A stretch of 64,000 bases of DNA from Celoporthe dispersa (taxonomy: Eukaryota; Ascomycota; Sordariomycetes; Diaporthales; Cryphonectriaceae). The notes below the pieces were generated by a model. That model was not told the origin of the DNA. It worked only from the letters and a program-made list of their open reading frames with translations, and did no database searches. Both the position numbers and the translations under genes were made by a program. The DNA lies in contig WAID01000008.1 in the NCBI GenBank assembly GCA_016584495.1, forward strand, positions 310,001 to 374,000, given 5' to 3'. Positions 37,121 to 48,511 of this stretch are shown in pieces (position 1 is the stretch's first letter; each line of letters opens with the position of its first letter).

Positions 37121-39512
37121 TTATTCTAACGAAACTGAGAACCCCAAACAGTCATCCCTAATTGCCTTGCAAGATCGACTGGAATGTGAAGAGTCTCGAC
37201 TCATCAACATCTCAAAGTGCCAACCAAGATGCAATAAAAGTACCGTTATATGGTACAGATCCGAGAAGCTTAGGAGAGAAGCAAAGGCATGCTCGTAAAA
37301 CCCCTTCGGAGACTGGAGGCTTCCGAGCGCCATCTCCCGAAATATAACCCCGCGGCTGTTGAGGCATAATAGAACTGTGACTAACCTGATGATCACGTAA
37401 CAAGCGCACATGAGTCCTCCTTTTAGACCGGTTATGCTGAGGTTATTGCTGCCACTGCTCAGTACAAGGCTGTTCACGAGGAGGACCGACCCGAGCAAGA
37501 TAGCCATTTCGAACAAGTTGAAGTTCAGAATCAAGTCGCGGCCGAGAACCCACCCCGCTAGGACAGTGAGCGGCGCCACGCAGAGGGCAAGCTGGATCGA
37601 TGAGCCAACCGCAACAGCAACTGCCAGGTCTAGGTTGCCCTTGGCGGCGATGGCCACGACAGTGACATACTCAGAGATATTTCCGACAATTGGCAGGGAT
37701 GATGAGGCCGATTACGGCCTGCGACAGGTGACCACGCCGCGTCAACTCGTCAATGGTTCCTACGACGAACTCGGCGCACACGGACATAATGACTGATACG
37801 ACAACCAATACCAGTACGAGAAGAAACGTTCCCCCTAATAGCGGAGAATCCGATATGTTTCCGGGACGTGCGTTGCTTTCAAGACTTGTCCGACTATTCC
37901 GCAGTATATGCAGCGCTATTAAGCCGGATCTCGTCAAGCTTCGTCTCTCTCCACGGGATGCGGAAGATTCTCGGCTTAGATAGGCTCGACTAGAGCTATG
38001 GGAGAACGAGCATAGCCCTCGCGATCGAAAGGGGTCGTAAGCGCTCAGCAGGCCCCGGGAAGGGCTCCCCGGCCGAGAGTATCTTCTCCCTCGTAGCTCC
38101 TTATCGTCATCATCGGACTCAGACGCGATGCTAAAGATGTCGCTGAGCTCGATCCGACTGCTTTCCTCGTAAGCCAACCCGCTGGGAAAGCTATCCGCGC
38201 CGCCCTCGTCAGCAAAGCGAATCGTGCGAGGACTAGGCAAGTTTGTCGGAGATATGGGATTGCGGCCTAAATAATGGGATTCCATGCCAATACAGTCGCG
38301 ACTGTCTTCTTCGAATTCATTTATTGAGTCCATACGATTTATTTCTGGCTTGGATTTGAGCTCGTGCACGATATAGAGGATATAAATCAGCGCTATTATC
38401 AAGGCTGATATCCTGCTCATGCGCAAAGTGGCCCCGTCCCCGCCCCCGGTATTATTATCGAAGATATAATTGAAAGTCGTCTTCCGCCAGGTACTCGTCA
38501 GTTCTTGTATCTTGCAAATAATCGTCTGTCTGTAGATGGATGTAACGCACCAGCATCAAGAATACAAACATACACACGGACAGTAAGGAGCTTAGCAACT
38601 GTGTCTCTGTCGTGCTGTAAATCTCGTAGTTGTAGCACATGCTATAGGCTAGGAGAGCCGAGCCCAGGATTAATACCGCGTTGATAATGATGGAGCCGAG
38701 GATAGAAGCTTGAGCGATGAGGATTTGGTCGTCTAGAAGGGCGACGCTTGTCCCAACTTGTTAGCATAGCTACTGTGAGTGATACATTTTCCCTTAGCTC
38801 ACATGCTGTAGTGATACGGTTAGCAGGCACCTTCTTATCGGGTAAATGATATTCTGATGGCTCACAATAGTATCAGTTCGACGATGTTGCCCAAGCTGAT
38901 AGTCAAGAGTGCCCCCATGGTGTTTCCTACTTCGCTGGCGAGCCCCTCGATCGCGTATATGACAAGTGCGGACAATAGCACTATAGCAAGAGAGTTGAAA
39001 ACGAAAATGATAGCTGGATGTAGGTTGAAAACAAATGAGGCGATCCCAGCGGGAACAAAAACGAGGAGGACGTTGAGCCACGAGCAGAGTAGCATCTCTC
39101 GAAGTGTGTCTGAAACAGATGTTTGTCCGCATCGAGGGTCTTCTGATGGAACATGATCGTTGCCAGTGAGACCGCTGTCCGCCTGGGAGTCACGCGACCA
39201 GACCGTCTGGCTGATATTGTCGTATATAGACTGCCAAGCCTGGGACATTTTGCCAAAGCCACCTGCTGCCGGGACTCGTCTATGGTCAGCGGAAAATTCG
39301 CGACATGATTTGACTTTGAAGAGATAGTTATCACGCGGGAAAGACCCATAACCAAGGGCACCCTGTGCTCTATACCCCTCAGGGGCAATAGCGTCTGGTG
39401 AAAATAGGGCTTCAGAAGACGTCGAACTCCTGAGGGACTCATTACTGCTCAAGTTGCGCTCAGGCACCGAGCGGCTACCAGGGACGCGTGCAGTTGGCTC
39501 CTCCATGAGCAT
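37121..39512 (-). CDS. divergent Ca2+/H+ exchanger (CaCA family, VCX1/CAX-like), two frame breaks
   Basis: Cation/proton antiporter of the vacuolar VCX1/CAX type. Exons 39512-38866 and 38746-37121 (119-nt intron). The N-terminal cytosolic region is S/R-rich; then LLCSWLNVLLVFVPAG (TM1), IIFVFNSLAIVLLSAL and the first signature LGNIVELI; after the intron DDQILIAQASILGSIIINAV. A long hydrophilic acidic loop of about 200 residues precedes the second half, whose signature VGNISEYVTVVA and LAVAVAVGSSIQLAL are present, so both conserved Glu residues survive. The frame breaks at AAA (38473-38475) and GGG (37696-37698), each with one extra base; corrected length 756 aa. The last 60-70 residues after CACYVIIR look unlike the family, so the true 3' end is uncertain. 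Motifs deviate from the usual GNAVEL form, suggesting a diverged paralogue or an incipient pseudogene. Confidence 0.75.
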
Positions 39513-42239
39513 CGGAAATCTCACAACCACGAGCAACAGATCCCAGAAATTGGCAAGGGGAAGACAGTCAAGTAGTTTAAGTTAGTACAAGACATGCCTT
39601 TGCGGGTGAGGTCAAGAGATGGCAAAAGTTGTTTCCAGTCATGGAGACCATGGACACTGTAGACTCTCAGTGGAATGATTACAACGCAACCAATGCGGCA
39701 TATTCAGGGACAGCTTCGAGACCTTTATATGCGGACATCGCTTTAAAGCCCCATCAGACTGCCAGACTACACCATACTTGGGCTCAGGAACTGAAGACTC
39801 AAGAGACGCGAAGAAAAGAAAGCCTCCAGCAAGAAACCATCTTCGAAGCTCGGAGTTCTGCTTTCCTCTTGAAATCCCATATACACTGAGGTAGATCCCA
39901 CGCTTGGAAGGGAGGGAGAAAAACAAGATAAGACACCTGATATCAGACATAGATTAGCATCAACTAATACATCACTCACTATGAGCGATTTTGCGTCGGC
40001 TTCTTGGCTTTCTAAATCCCTCGAAAACTCAATATCAGATATAGTTATTTCGACCCCTTTTCTTATCCACAAATGGTCAACTAGATAGTTCCCTGTTTTA
40101 GCGCAACTAAATCAAAACAGATCGCTGTTCGTTACCATTTCAAAACGTTTATGGCGCATTATAAGAACAAGATTACTTCGAGCCATTTCCTTCCCTTTCA
40201 CTACTCTTTGTTCGTCGCAGGTTCACAGTTCAGTTATCTGAACGTGCTTAGTGTTTTCTCTGATGACCGCAGCTGGAGATTGCATCGCCTCTTGCGGATT
40301 CCCACTATAATATTTTCTATGCTGTGTTTCGCACCTGTTATATGTTGTTTGCCAGTTTGATTTGCGGCAGTTCCCACAGCTACCAAACCTAACAGTCTGT
40401 CCTAGGACCCACAAGAGTCCTGTTAATGTACTTCATGTAATACATAGAAGGCTTAAATGAGAAGTAGTTATAATTAATTACAAACTTGTGCACGCGCTAT
40501 TTGAGAGATAAATACAATGACTACTGCGAAGGTTTCCAAATCATAACTATATATTAGTATTGACATATCATCTAATCTCAGTGAACGACTTTTGTGAGAC
40601 TAGGGAACTTATTTTTTTTTAAAAAAAAATAACAAATTGTCAGGGATAATTGTGCCATTCAGGATTACTAAGGTACCCTAACTGCACAGTCATATAGAAG
40701 CTATTCTAGCACTTACTCTATTTGCATCAGCCTTTTCAAGCAGAGTTGGAACCTTTGATTTTGGCCTTTAGAAATGCAGTCTAGTGTCGTAGGGTGTACC
40801 ACATGCTCTTGAAAACCTTCCAGTGAAGACGTTCTCGTAGGATGCGAAAACTTTGAACCTTAACCACTTTGAAGGTAATTGCTCAAGAAGTAAAGACATA
40901 CTTGTACCAAGTAGGCCTACATATAGTGGTACATATAGTGGTTGTCACTCCCATGTTGATGTTGAATTTGAATTGTGTATTGCCCAATGCGAGAAAACTC
41001 ACCAGGAAGTCTAGGGGCCTTGAAGCAGAGAGGAGCAATACCCTGTTAGACCTTCTTGAAATATTAACAACTCAGATAGCTGCTCAGTCCAGAACATCAT
41101 TGCGCATTTCTTCCATTTCATACCAGTTCTCGTGCAGTCTCAGGGCGAGCTGAGGAAATATGATGGTACGGTACACAGCATAGCAGTTGGCCGAGAGTAT
41201 GAAAGAGCAGTTTAGGAAAACGCTGAGCAGGGTCAAAATTTCATGATTACAAGTTTACAAAGATCAGTGACCAGGAAGATATGTACAGAGGAATAAGCAT
41301 TGAACCCCAATTACCAAGGACTGGCACGTGAACAGCTGTCACAAAAAAAATTGATTAGAACTCAACTAATCTCACCTCCTACATCTGGTCTGGTGTTATT
41401 CAGGCTGACCTATAATACCCGAAAAAATAGCCTAATAGTGTGATTATGTCAATACTTTCTTATTTCTTCGCAGTAAAACACAAATCAATAAACCACTACA
41501 AGCTATATGCCATAATAACTCACAGCTATAGTCACATTTTATGAGATACTATGCCAAAAACAGACAATGCCTATAGGGGCTACAAATCTAGTAGATCAAG
41601 GGCATCTTCATGAATGACGCTGACTCTAATCAATACTAAAATTCCTAGGCCTGAGTCAGTTCCATTACGGATCATCGGGTCGTTAGGCGATTGCATTGAC
41701 CAACAACAAACATGTCCGAGTGCTCCGCGAGACTTCATGAGGAAAAGGCCTCAACTCAAGATTCCGGAGATGACGTAGAAGGCTGATGATGTGAGATATG
41801 GAAGACCCCGTCCGGTGCAGGTCAGCAAGTGAGTATAGGATCAGAGTTGCATTAGCAAAGGCCACGGAAGTGCAAAATTTGGTGCAACTTTGACAAATAG
41901 ATTCCCTTTTACGACATCCAAGCAACATGTAATGAACTTAAGCAGATATCCACATCAGGCCCCAGGATTCATCTCGAGAGCACCACAGCAACGGTAAGCC
42001 GCTCCACGCATCTCCTGATGCAACAGTAATATGCTTTTGCGAAAGTTCGAGACAGGCGTAACCAGAAACAGGCAATGCACTCTAACATCGCTTTGCTCAA
42101 GACAAGTATAAATACGGGCTGGCAACCCAGCAGAATGCCAATTCCATCCATTCACTCCAAAGCAACCAGGTCCATCTCTCAAGCATTGCACCGAACTCAA
42201 GAAACTCAAGAAACTTCAACCTCTTACCAACCAACCAAC
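39513..42239. other. AT-rich gene-poor stretch
   Basis: About 2.7 kb with much lower GC than the flanks, many TA steps, and a T9A9 near-palindrome around 40611-40629. No ORF shows family features. It resembles a decayed, possibly RIP-mutated repeat, but no element type can be named. Its right end is the promoter of the small secreted protein. Confidence 0.5.
42107..42114 (+). promoter_or_regulatory. TATA box of the small secreted protein gene
   Basis: TATAAATA about 130 bases upstream of the ATG at 42240, with a C/A-rich leader (repeated ACCAACC and AAGAAACTC) directly before the start codon. Position and match suit a strongly expressed fungal gene. Confidence 0.55.
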
Positions 42240-42392
42240 ATGAAGCTGTACGCCATCGTCTCCGCGCTCCTCTTTGCCAGCGTGGCTACCGCGTGTCAGG
42301 CTAAGGGCAGTCCGTGCGACCGAGAAACTGGGATCCGTTGCTGCAAAGGTCACCACTGTGATACGACAACACACATCTGCGTGAAGAACTAG
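42240..42392 (+). CDS. small secreted cysteine-rich protein, inhibitor-cystine-knot pattern
   Basis: A single-exon gene for a 50-residue protein. The first 18 residues form a clear signal peptide (MKLYAIVSALLFASVATA), with cleavage expected just before the first cysteine. The mature part is about 32 residues with exactly six cysteines spaced C-x6-C-x7-CC-x4-C-x6-C, the layout of knottins (inhibitor cystine knot peptides). This scaffold occurs in fungal effectors, antimicrobial peptides and channel-acting peptides; which role applies here cannot be told. The ATG at 42240 is chosen because the hydrophobic signal begins there; an upstream in-frame extension to 42075 would bury the signal peptide. 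A TATA box and C/A-rich leader lie upstream. It sits beside the AT-rich stretch. No homologue was identified by eye. Confidence 0.8.
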   Translation: MKLYAIVSALLFASVATACQAKGSPCDRETGIRCCKGHHCDTTTHICVKN

Positions 42393-44555
42393 TACGACCT
42401 TAAGCCTATCATCGCTCCCCAACTCTTACTGCTTTACTGACTCCCGCACAGGGCACCTGGTGAAGGCTAGCCAGACAAGGGGCTGATGGGAACTTTGGGA
42501 ACCCTGGCCGTTGTATGGAGTTCCCTCCCAGCGGCAGCCGCTGGAGGGTTTAAGCTCGGCCGGCCGGGGTGGGACTAGGTAGTGCTTGTGTCGAAGAAAT
42601 ATAAGCATCCAAACGCTCTTTAACCATCTTTATGCTTACCTGTTCACTCTCGATGCAAATCTAAAATCATCGTGGTTGTTGGGTACGAGATAGTGATGTA
42701 GGTGCTGTTGAGTGATCTATACGCTGGCTTTCTTGACTTTGACACATTCGAGCGTTCATCGTGGGGCATGAGGATGGAACTGCTTTATTATATTCATATG
42801 ATTTCCTCGCCGATCCGTCCCCGTGGAAGGCCATCGTGTTCCTCACAGAACCCGTGGCTCACATCTATCCGCTACAAGAGCCATCTTGCTCCAAATGCGC
42901 TCTTAGTACGCACCTATTTACGTAGATAGCAGGCGGCGTGGCGTGGCGTGGCCGTTGATGGCCTGCTGAAATTCTTCCTTGATCCCCCGGGGGCCTGGTC
43001 CGATGGCCAAAGAGGTGGGAGACCACGGGCTCAAAAGGAACAAAGCTTGCTGCTAGAGAGTCTGAAGCGGGTGTCGGCTATTCAAAGTAAAGTTGGGGGC
43101 GGGTTTCTCTTATATAAAGATATCCTCTGAAACGGAATTCAAAAGTGTTATGACCCATCCAACATGCAGGTCACGAAGTCAGCAGTGCACTAGAGTGTTG
43201 GACTTTCAGCTCCTGGGGGTCCGTTCCGGGTAGTAGCCTTAGTGCTGTGCCGCTTTCCTGTCGTGACCTGCATGTTGGATGGGTCATAACACTTACAATA
43301 AGAATGCTTTTAGCTATAGTTTAGTGCAGCTGGATGGTACAGCGCCTACCTGCCACGGATGTCACCTTTCATGCTACCATAGTAGACCATGGGCGCAGTG
43401 TATCCTTCCTGGTGGGCGAGCATGAGGAAAGGGTTCAGCACGCGCCGTACAGGGCGAGGTCATGCAACCTGCCCCGTCGACACGTAAACCGTTCTTTTCT
43501 CGCACGCGTCCTGTTCTTGACTCCTTCTGGGTAGTTCTCACAACCTCATCTTCGATCTATTCGTTCCCCGGAACCGAGGCAGAAACAACACTCACTGCCA
43601 ACGGCAACGCGACTGTTACTTGTCCCTGCGGGTCATACGGGTCAAGATGCCATATGCTCTCGTCGGCAAGGGACGCTATGGTATTGTCGCAGCAGGGCAT
43701 CATCCACGTCGGGCCAGCAAGCTTTGGGCTCAGCGCCGTCTCTTCCAGGCCGTCAACATGGCAAGATCTGGCATGAGCGAGTACTGTGAGCCGGCCACCG
43801 CTCTGCCTCCTGGATGGAGACGTCTCGACCTTGGGGGAAAGGCAGCGACAGAGCGTCTTCAGACATCCGAATTAGCGGGGCGAAAAAAGACGCTACGATG
43901 CTACTGATGGACAGCGCGCTGGAGCCAGAACCACTTTGCTACCATCAGGGCCAACCTGATTCGAGGCCAGTGTGGACCGTGTCATGGTTTCCTATCTCCC
44001 ATCATGACCGACCGTCAGAAAACACCGCTATGAAGATCAAATGTCGAGAGTGTCGAGCAGCACGCTCTATTCTATGAGGACATGCACTTCGGGGGGTTGA
44101 TCACCCGAGACATCGCCGCTCAATGCAGCCGGTCACACTCCGCATGCAGCGCAGTGCTCCAACCGAGTGAGACTCCTCCCTGCAAGACTGGGTGCGGAGA
44201 CGGCCCCGGACCACTGCAGATGGACACTATCCTCAAGTCACCTGTGACTTGCTGTGAGCACGCTCAGTGATGCTAGGGTCCCACATCTAGTACTGCAAAA
44301 GCCCATCAGGATGCCAGGGGTACTTGTCGTCAAGGCTGCCTCTCTTTTGCCAGAGGCTGGCGGTGCTTACTGATCTGTCAAGCTGCCCGGTACCGTTGTG
44401 GTTTAATAGGACTTCGGGACAATCCACCACGAGCCCAAGAAGACAAAAGAGCAACAATTCTCTGATATTCGCCTGATCTCTGCCCCATCGGCGGCACAGA
44501 TACTCTGTCGAGTCTTATTCCTTGGCTCACCATCAGACATAGTCGGTCTGGCGAG
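42393..44555. other. intergenic region with an inverted-repeat element
   Basis: About 2.2 kb between the secreted peptide and the sugar porter. Holds the 152-bp inverted-repeat element (43143-43294). Between 43460 and 44270 overlapping short ORFs in different frames may be a degraded gene, but I recognise no family. The rest shows nothing. Confidence 0.5.
43143..43294. mobile_element. 152-bp element: 34-bp perfect inverted repeats around a tRNA-like core
   Basis: The left arm 43143-43176 (begins AAGTGTTATGACCCATCC) is the exact reverse complement of the right arm 43261-43294. The 84-bp core contains CAGCAGTGCACTAGAGTGTTGGACT, here split as CAGCAGTGCACTAG then AGTGTTGGACTTTCAGC, and GGGGTCCGTTCCGG, resembling a tRNA D-arm/A box, anticodon arm and T-arm/B box in order. 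No clear target-site duplication was seen. It could be a MITE-like or SINE-derived element, or a large hairpin RNA. Confidence 0.6.
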
Positions 44556-46334
44556 ATGTATCTCTGGAGACACAACTTCCGGGGGCGGAAGCTCATCGTG
44601 GCTATCACGGCCGCCTCCTGCCAGGCATTTCTATTGCTAGGCTACGACCAAGGTACAGTCTCAGCACGGACACTCGGACGCTCGATCTCAATGGGTGGTC
44701 TCTAACCTCGAATGGTACAGGTGTCATGTCAGGCATCATCGGCGCCAACAATGCCTTTGCTCGCGATTTTAACGACCCGGGAGCTGCCATGCAGGGCGAC
44801 ATCACCGGCCTGTACGACATTGGCTGTGTGTTTGGCTCCATCGCCTGTTACTTCATCGGCGAGAGATATGGTCGCAGGACAATGCTCATGGTTGGCGGCG
44901 CTATCATGATCATCGGCGCAGCCATCCTCACGTCCTCCTTTACCATCCCCCAGCTGCTCGTGGGCCGCATAATAACGGGCTTCGGAAACGGCATGAACTC
45001 CTCGACGGCCCCGGTCTACCAGAGCGAGTGCTCACCAGCCAATATCCGAGGTGCCCTGTTGACGCTCCAGGGAACGGTGACCATACTCGGGGTTGTGATA
45101 GGTGGGCAGTCTCCTCCCAAGCACCGATCTCTCTCCCTACTTCTATCTGGCCTCTGAGATGCGAGACCCCTGGTGGGCTGACAAGGAAGCTTTGCTCACA
45201 AGCCTACTGGCTGGACTATGGTGCTTCTTTCTCCAGGGCCTCCTCCTTCTCCTACCGCTTCCCCTTCGCTTTCCAGGCCGTCTTCGCCGTCTTCTTGATC
45301 CTCCAGATCATCGGCCTGCCAGAGACACCCCGCTGGCTGGTCGCACACGACAGGCACGAGGATGCGAGGGCCGTCATTGCGGCTATCACGGACAGGCCCC
45401 TAGACGACGCCCAGGTCAGCAAGACCCTCCTCGACATCCAGTCCGGTCTGGAGGAGGAGCACAGGGACGGCCCCTTCAGGATCAGGGAGCTGTTCACATG
45501 GGGCGAGGCCCAAAACCTGAGACGGCTCTTGCTCATCATCTCGGTCCAGCTGGGCCAGCAGTTCAGCGGATCCAACATGATCAACTACTATCTGCCCTCG
45601 ATCCTCGAGAACGACATGGGCCTGACCCGCAACCTGTCACTGATCCTCGGCGGGTGCGCTCAGTGTACATACCTGGTCGGCTCAGCCATTCCCGTGCTGC
45701 TGATGGATCGGTACGGCCGGCGAACGCTGCTCATGATATGCTCGGCGGGGCTGTGCCTGTGCTTCATCGTCGTCACGATCCTGCTCTCGGTCGGAACCCA
45801 GGGAGCAGCCTACACGGCGGTCGCCTTCATCTTCATCTTTCAGCTCTGCTACGGCGTGGGCTGGCTTCCCGTGCCGTGGTTCTACCCCTCCGAGCTCTCG
45901 ACGACGCGTGTACGGTCCAGGATGCAAGCGATCGCATCCGGGTGGAACTGGATGGCTGTCTTCGCCGTAGTCAAGATCACCCCGATCTCTTTTGGTCCGT
46001 GGCAACCACCCCCCCCCCCCGTCTCGCTACTTCGTGTTGCCTCTTCCTGCTCACTGACAACATTCATAACACCGCAGAAAACATCGGGTGGCGTACTTTT
46101 ATCGTCTTTGCCGTCTTGAACGCTTTCTTCATCCCTATGGTGTACTTCTTCTACCCGGAGACAAAAGGTATAGAGTTGGAGGATATACCTCTGTTATTTA
46201 CGGAGGGCTTCACTGGCGGCGTTTTCGCGTCTCGTGGCAGGACAGTCACCCCCGGGCAACACGCACTGAACATGCATCTTGACGAAAAGGTGGACAGGAC
46301 AGAAAGGGCGGAGGAGATTGAAGTGAGGCCATGA
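44556..46334 (+). CDS. MFS sugar porter (hexose/lactose permease-like)
   Basis: Proton-coupled sugar transporter of the plasma membrane, SP family of the major facilitator superfamily; sugar unknown. Exons 44556-44652, 44721-45101, 45203-45994 and 46078-46334, giving 508 aa with no frame break. Signatures: FLLLGYDQ joined to GVMSG across intron 1, GERYGRR between TM2 and TM3, VGRIITGFGNGM and YQSEC in the first half, PETPRWLV after TM6, QFSGSNMINYY in TM7, DRYGRRTLL between TM8 and TM9, and PETKGIELEDI after TM12. The length and twelve-helix layout are normal. Intron 3 contains a long C run (46009-46020). The ATG at 44556 gives a short basic cytosolic N-terminus (MYLWRHNFRGRK). The tail is convergent with the amino-acid permease gene, 279 bases away. 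Confidence 0.92.
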
Positions 46335-46613
46335 GGAGGCCCACGTGCATCCATGGAAAGTGGACTTCACTACGGATGGACGACGCGCGGAGGCACACTT
46401 CCACGCTAAAGATCAAATTCAACATCACATAATGGATTGAAGAGCTCCTTGCAGGTTTTTGTGCTTCTTCAGTGGTATATGTGGGTGTAAAATAAAGATA
46501 CACACAGGTAAGAGCATCCGCACACAATCTTACACGTGCTGTAGGAGCTTTGGTGCAGTGAACAAGGCCAATTGATGCACCATCAGGTTCCTGTCACGGA
46601 TCGTACAGTCACC

Positions 46614-48511
46614 TCAGAGCTTCCTCCGTATCCAGCCGAACGCCTTCTTGTCGACTGCACTGTTCTCGACATCCTCGACCTGGTCCGCCGAGTAGAACCG
46701 CCGGCCTGCGTCAAGGTCGATGGTGCGAGAGTCAACCCACCAGCCCGACTTCTCGGTCAGGTAGTAGTAGAGGCGAGCACCGAGCCAGATGACCACACCG
46801 GCGATAATAGAGACGAAGTTGGCAAAGAAATTCTTGGCATTCGGGGAGTCACCGAGTGGCCAGATGCTGAGGTAGAACTCGGCGATGACGAGGAGGATGC
46901 ACCAGCCGAGCCCCCACCAAGCAGCCACGGGGAACGTCCAGGTCTTCCAGGGGAGCTCGTCCACGGAGCGGCCCTGCACCTTCCATGCGTGCCGCATCCT
47001 GATGTGGGAGAAGCAGATCATAGCCCATCCGAACAGTGTGATGAGCGAGGTCAGGTTGGAGAACCATGTGAACACGGTGGTGCCGGTCTCGTCGACGTTG
47101 AGGAACGCAAGACCACCACCGATGACAAGCGTCGGCACGAGAGCCCACCAGGGACGACCAATTTTGTCGGCCTTTCTCATTTGCTAAAAAAGACCAAAAA
47201 AAAAAAAAAAGCCGAGACGTCAGCGAGACAAAACCTTGTGGGCTACGGAGTATCCTGGGCATCATTCAGACTGACCTTGGGAGCCATGCCAATCTCAGAG
47301 AGACCAACGAGAGTCCTTGCGCCAGAGTATGCAGAGATACTGCCCGTGGACAAGACGGAGATGAAGATGATGAAGTTCATGATGTGTGCCAAGGGCTCGA
47401 GACCAGAATCCTTATAGGCGATGACGAACGGCGAGGCATTGGTACCCGAGCCGCCAAACAGATTCTCATTGGACGGGCTGACAGTGATGGTGATCATGAG
47501 CGAGCCGATGACATAGAAGAGGCCAAGGCGGATCCAGATGGAGTTGACAGCCTTGGGGACCGACTTTCGCGGGTTCTCGGTCTCTGCGGCGACGAGACCA
47601 CAGGCCTCGGAGCCGGACATGGCGAAGATACAGGTGGGCATGATGTCGAGGAAACCTTTGAAGCCGTTGGTGAAACCGTGAGTTGTGTCCCAGTATTTGA
47701 ACCCGATCGGGCCGCCCTTGGGTGCGCCGCCGGCGGAGATGACAATCATGGTGCTGTCGGCCTTGATGTTAGAGGGAGCTTCTTCTTCTTCTTCTTCCAG
47801 GCTAGGGCAGAGGAGACGCACATGATGATGACAAAGATCCAGCCAAACTTGATGGCCGCGAAGACGACCTCGGTCTCAGCGAAATAATTGACGGCGCAGA
47901 TGTTCACAAGCACCACGACGACTAGGAAGATGGCAATCCAGCCTCCCGTGGGTATCTTGCTGCTCCCCTCCCAGAAGCCCAGCACTGTCACGAGACCAGC
48001 GAGCTCGTTGGCGATGGTGATCCACCAGGAGAACCAGTAACACCAACCCAGGGCAAAGCCGGCGGCCGGGTCGACGAATTTATTTGTCCACTGTACGAAG
48101 GCCGAGGGCAGGGGGTACATGATGGCCATCTCACCGATGGACTGAGAGACAGACCAGATCATGGTTCCAGAGAGGATGTCTTGAGACGTCCGTTGTCAGC
48201 TATACTGTTCCTTTGCCGCTCACAACAGCCACACCACCACCACCACCACCTCACAAACAAACACAGGATGTACACCTACAGCCGATGAAGAGAGCAGCCG
48301 GGCCACCGTTGGCCAGGCTGGTTCCGCTACCGAGCCAGAGACCCATGCCGATGGAAGAGCCAAGCGCGATCATGGTGACGTGCCGGCTGCTCAGGCGTCT
48401 GTGCAGCTCGCTCTCCGCGCCATGGTCCATGACGACGCCCGCGCCGACATCATCGTTGGCCGAGGAGGGAGGCGCCGACTTCTCGGTGGAGTGTTCTTCA
48501 CTTGAGCCCAT
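46614..48511 (-). CDS. amino-acid permease (APC superfamily, YAT-type)
   Basis: Proton/amino-acid symporter of the plasma membrane; specificity not predictable. Exons 48511-48280, 48179-47822, 47753-47276 and 47183-46614, giving 545 aa in a clean frame. A hydrophilic N-terminus precedes the amphipathic SELHRRLSSRHVTMIALG; TM1 GSSIGMGLWLGSGTSLANGG carries the helix-breaking substrate-site glycines; then GTMIWSVSQSIGEMA, YWFSWWITIANELAG, ISAGGAPKGGPIGFKYW, AMSGSEACGLVAAET and GLSEIGMAPK, all typical of fungal permeases. The last exon has the loop HIRMRHAWKVQGRS and a C-terminal tail ending WIRRKL. The GAA-repeat stretch at 47778-47802 falls inside intron 2 once the splice at GTGCGT is used. It shares an accessory-type neighbourhood with the sugar porter. 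Confidence 0.92.

Noticed and set aside
42075..42239. N-terminal extension of the small secreted protein
   Set aside because: The hydrophobic signal begins at the ATG at 42240; the extension would bury it, and the TATA box lies within it.
43460..44270. Overlapping short ORFs before the sugar porter, perhaps a degraded gene
   Set aside because: No family motif is recognised in any frame and no convincing splice structure joins them.
47770..47802. Poly-lysine stretch in the amino-acid permease reading frame
   Set aside because: It falls inside intron 2 (47821-47754) when the GTGCGT donor and GACAG acceptor are used, which restores the conserved ISAGGAP region.
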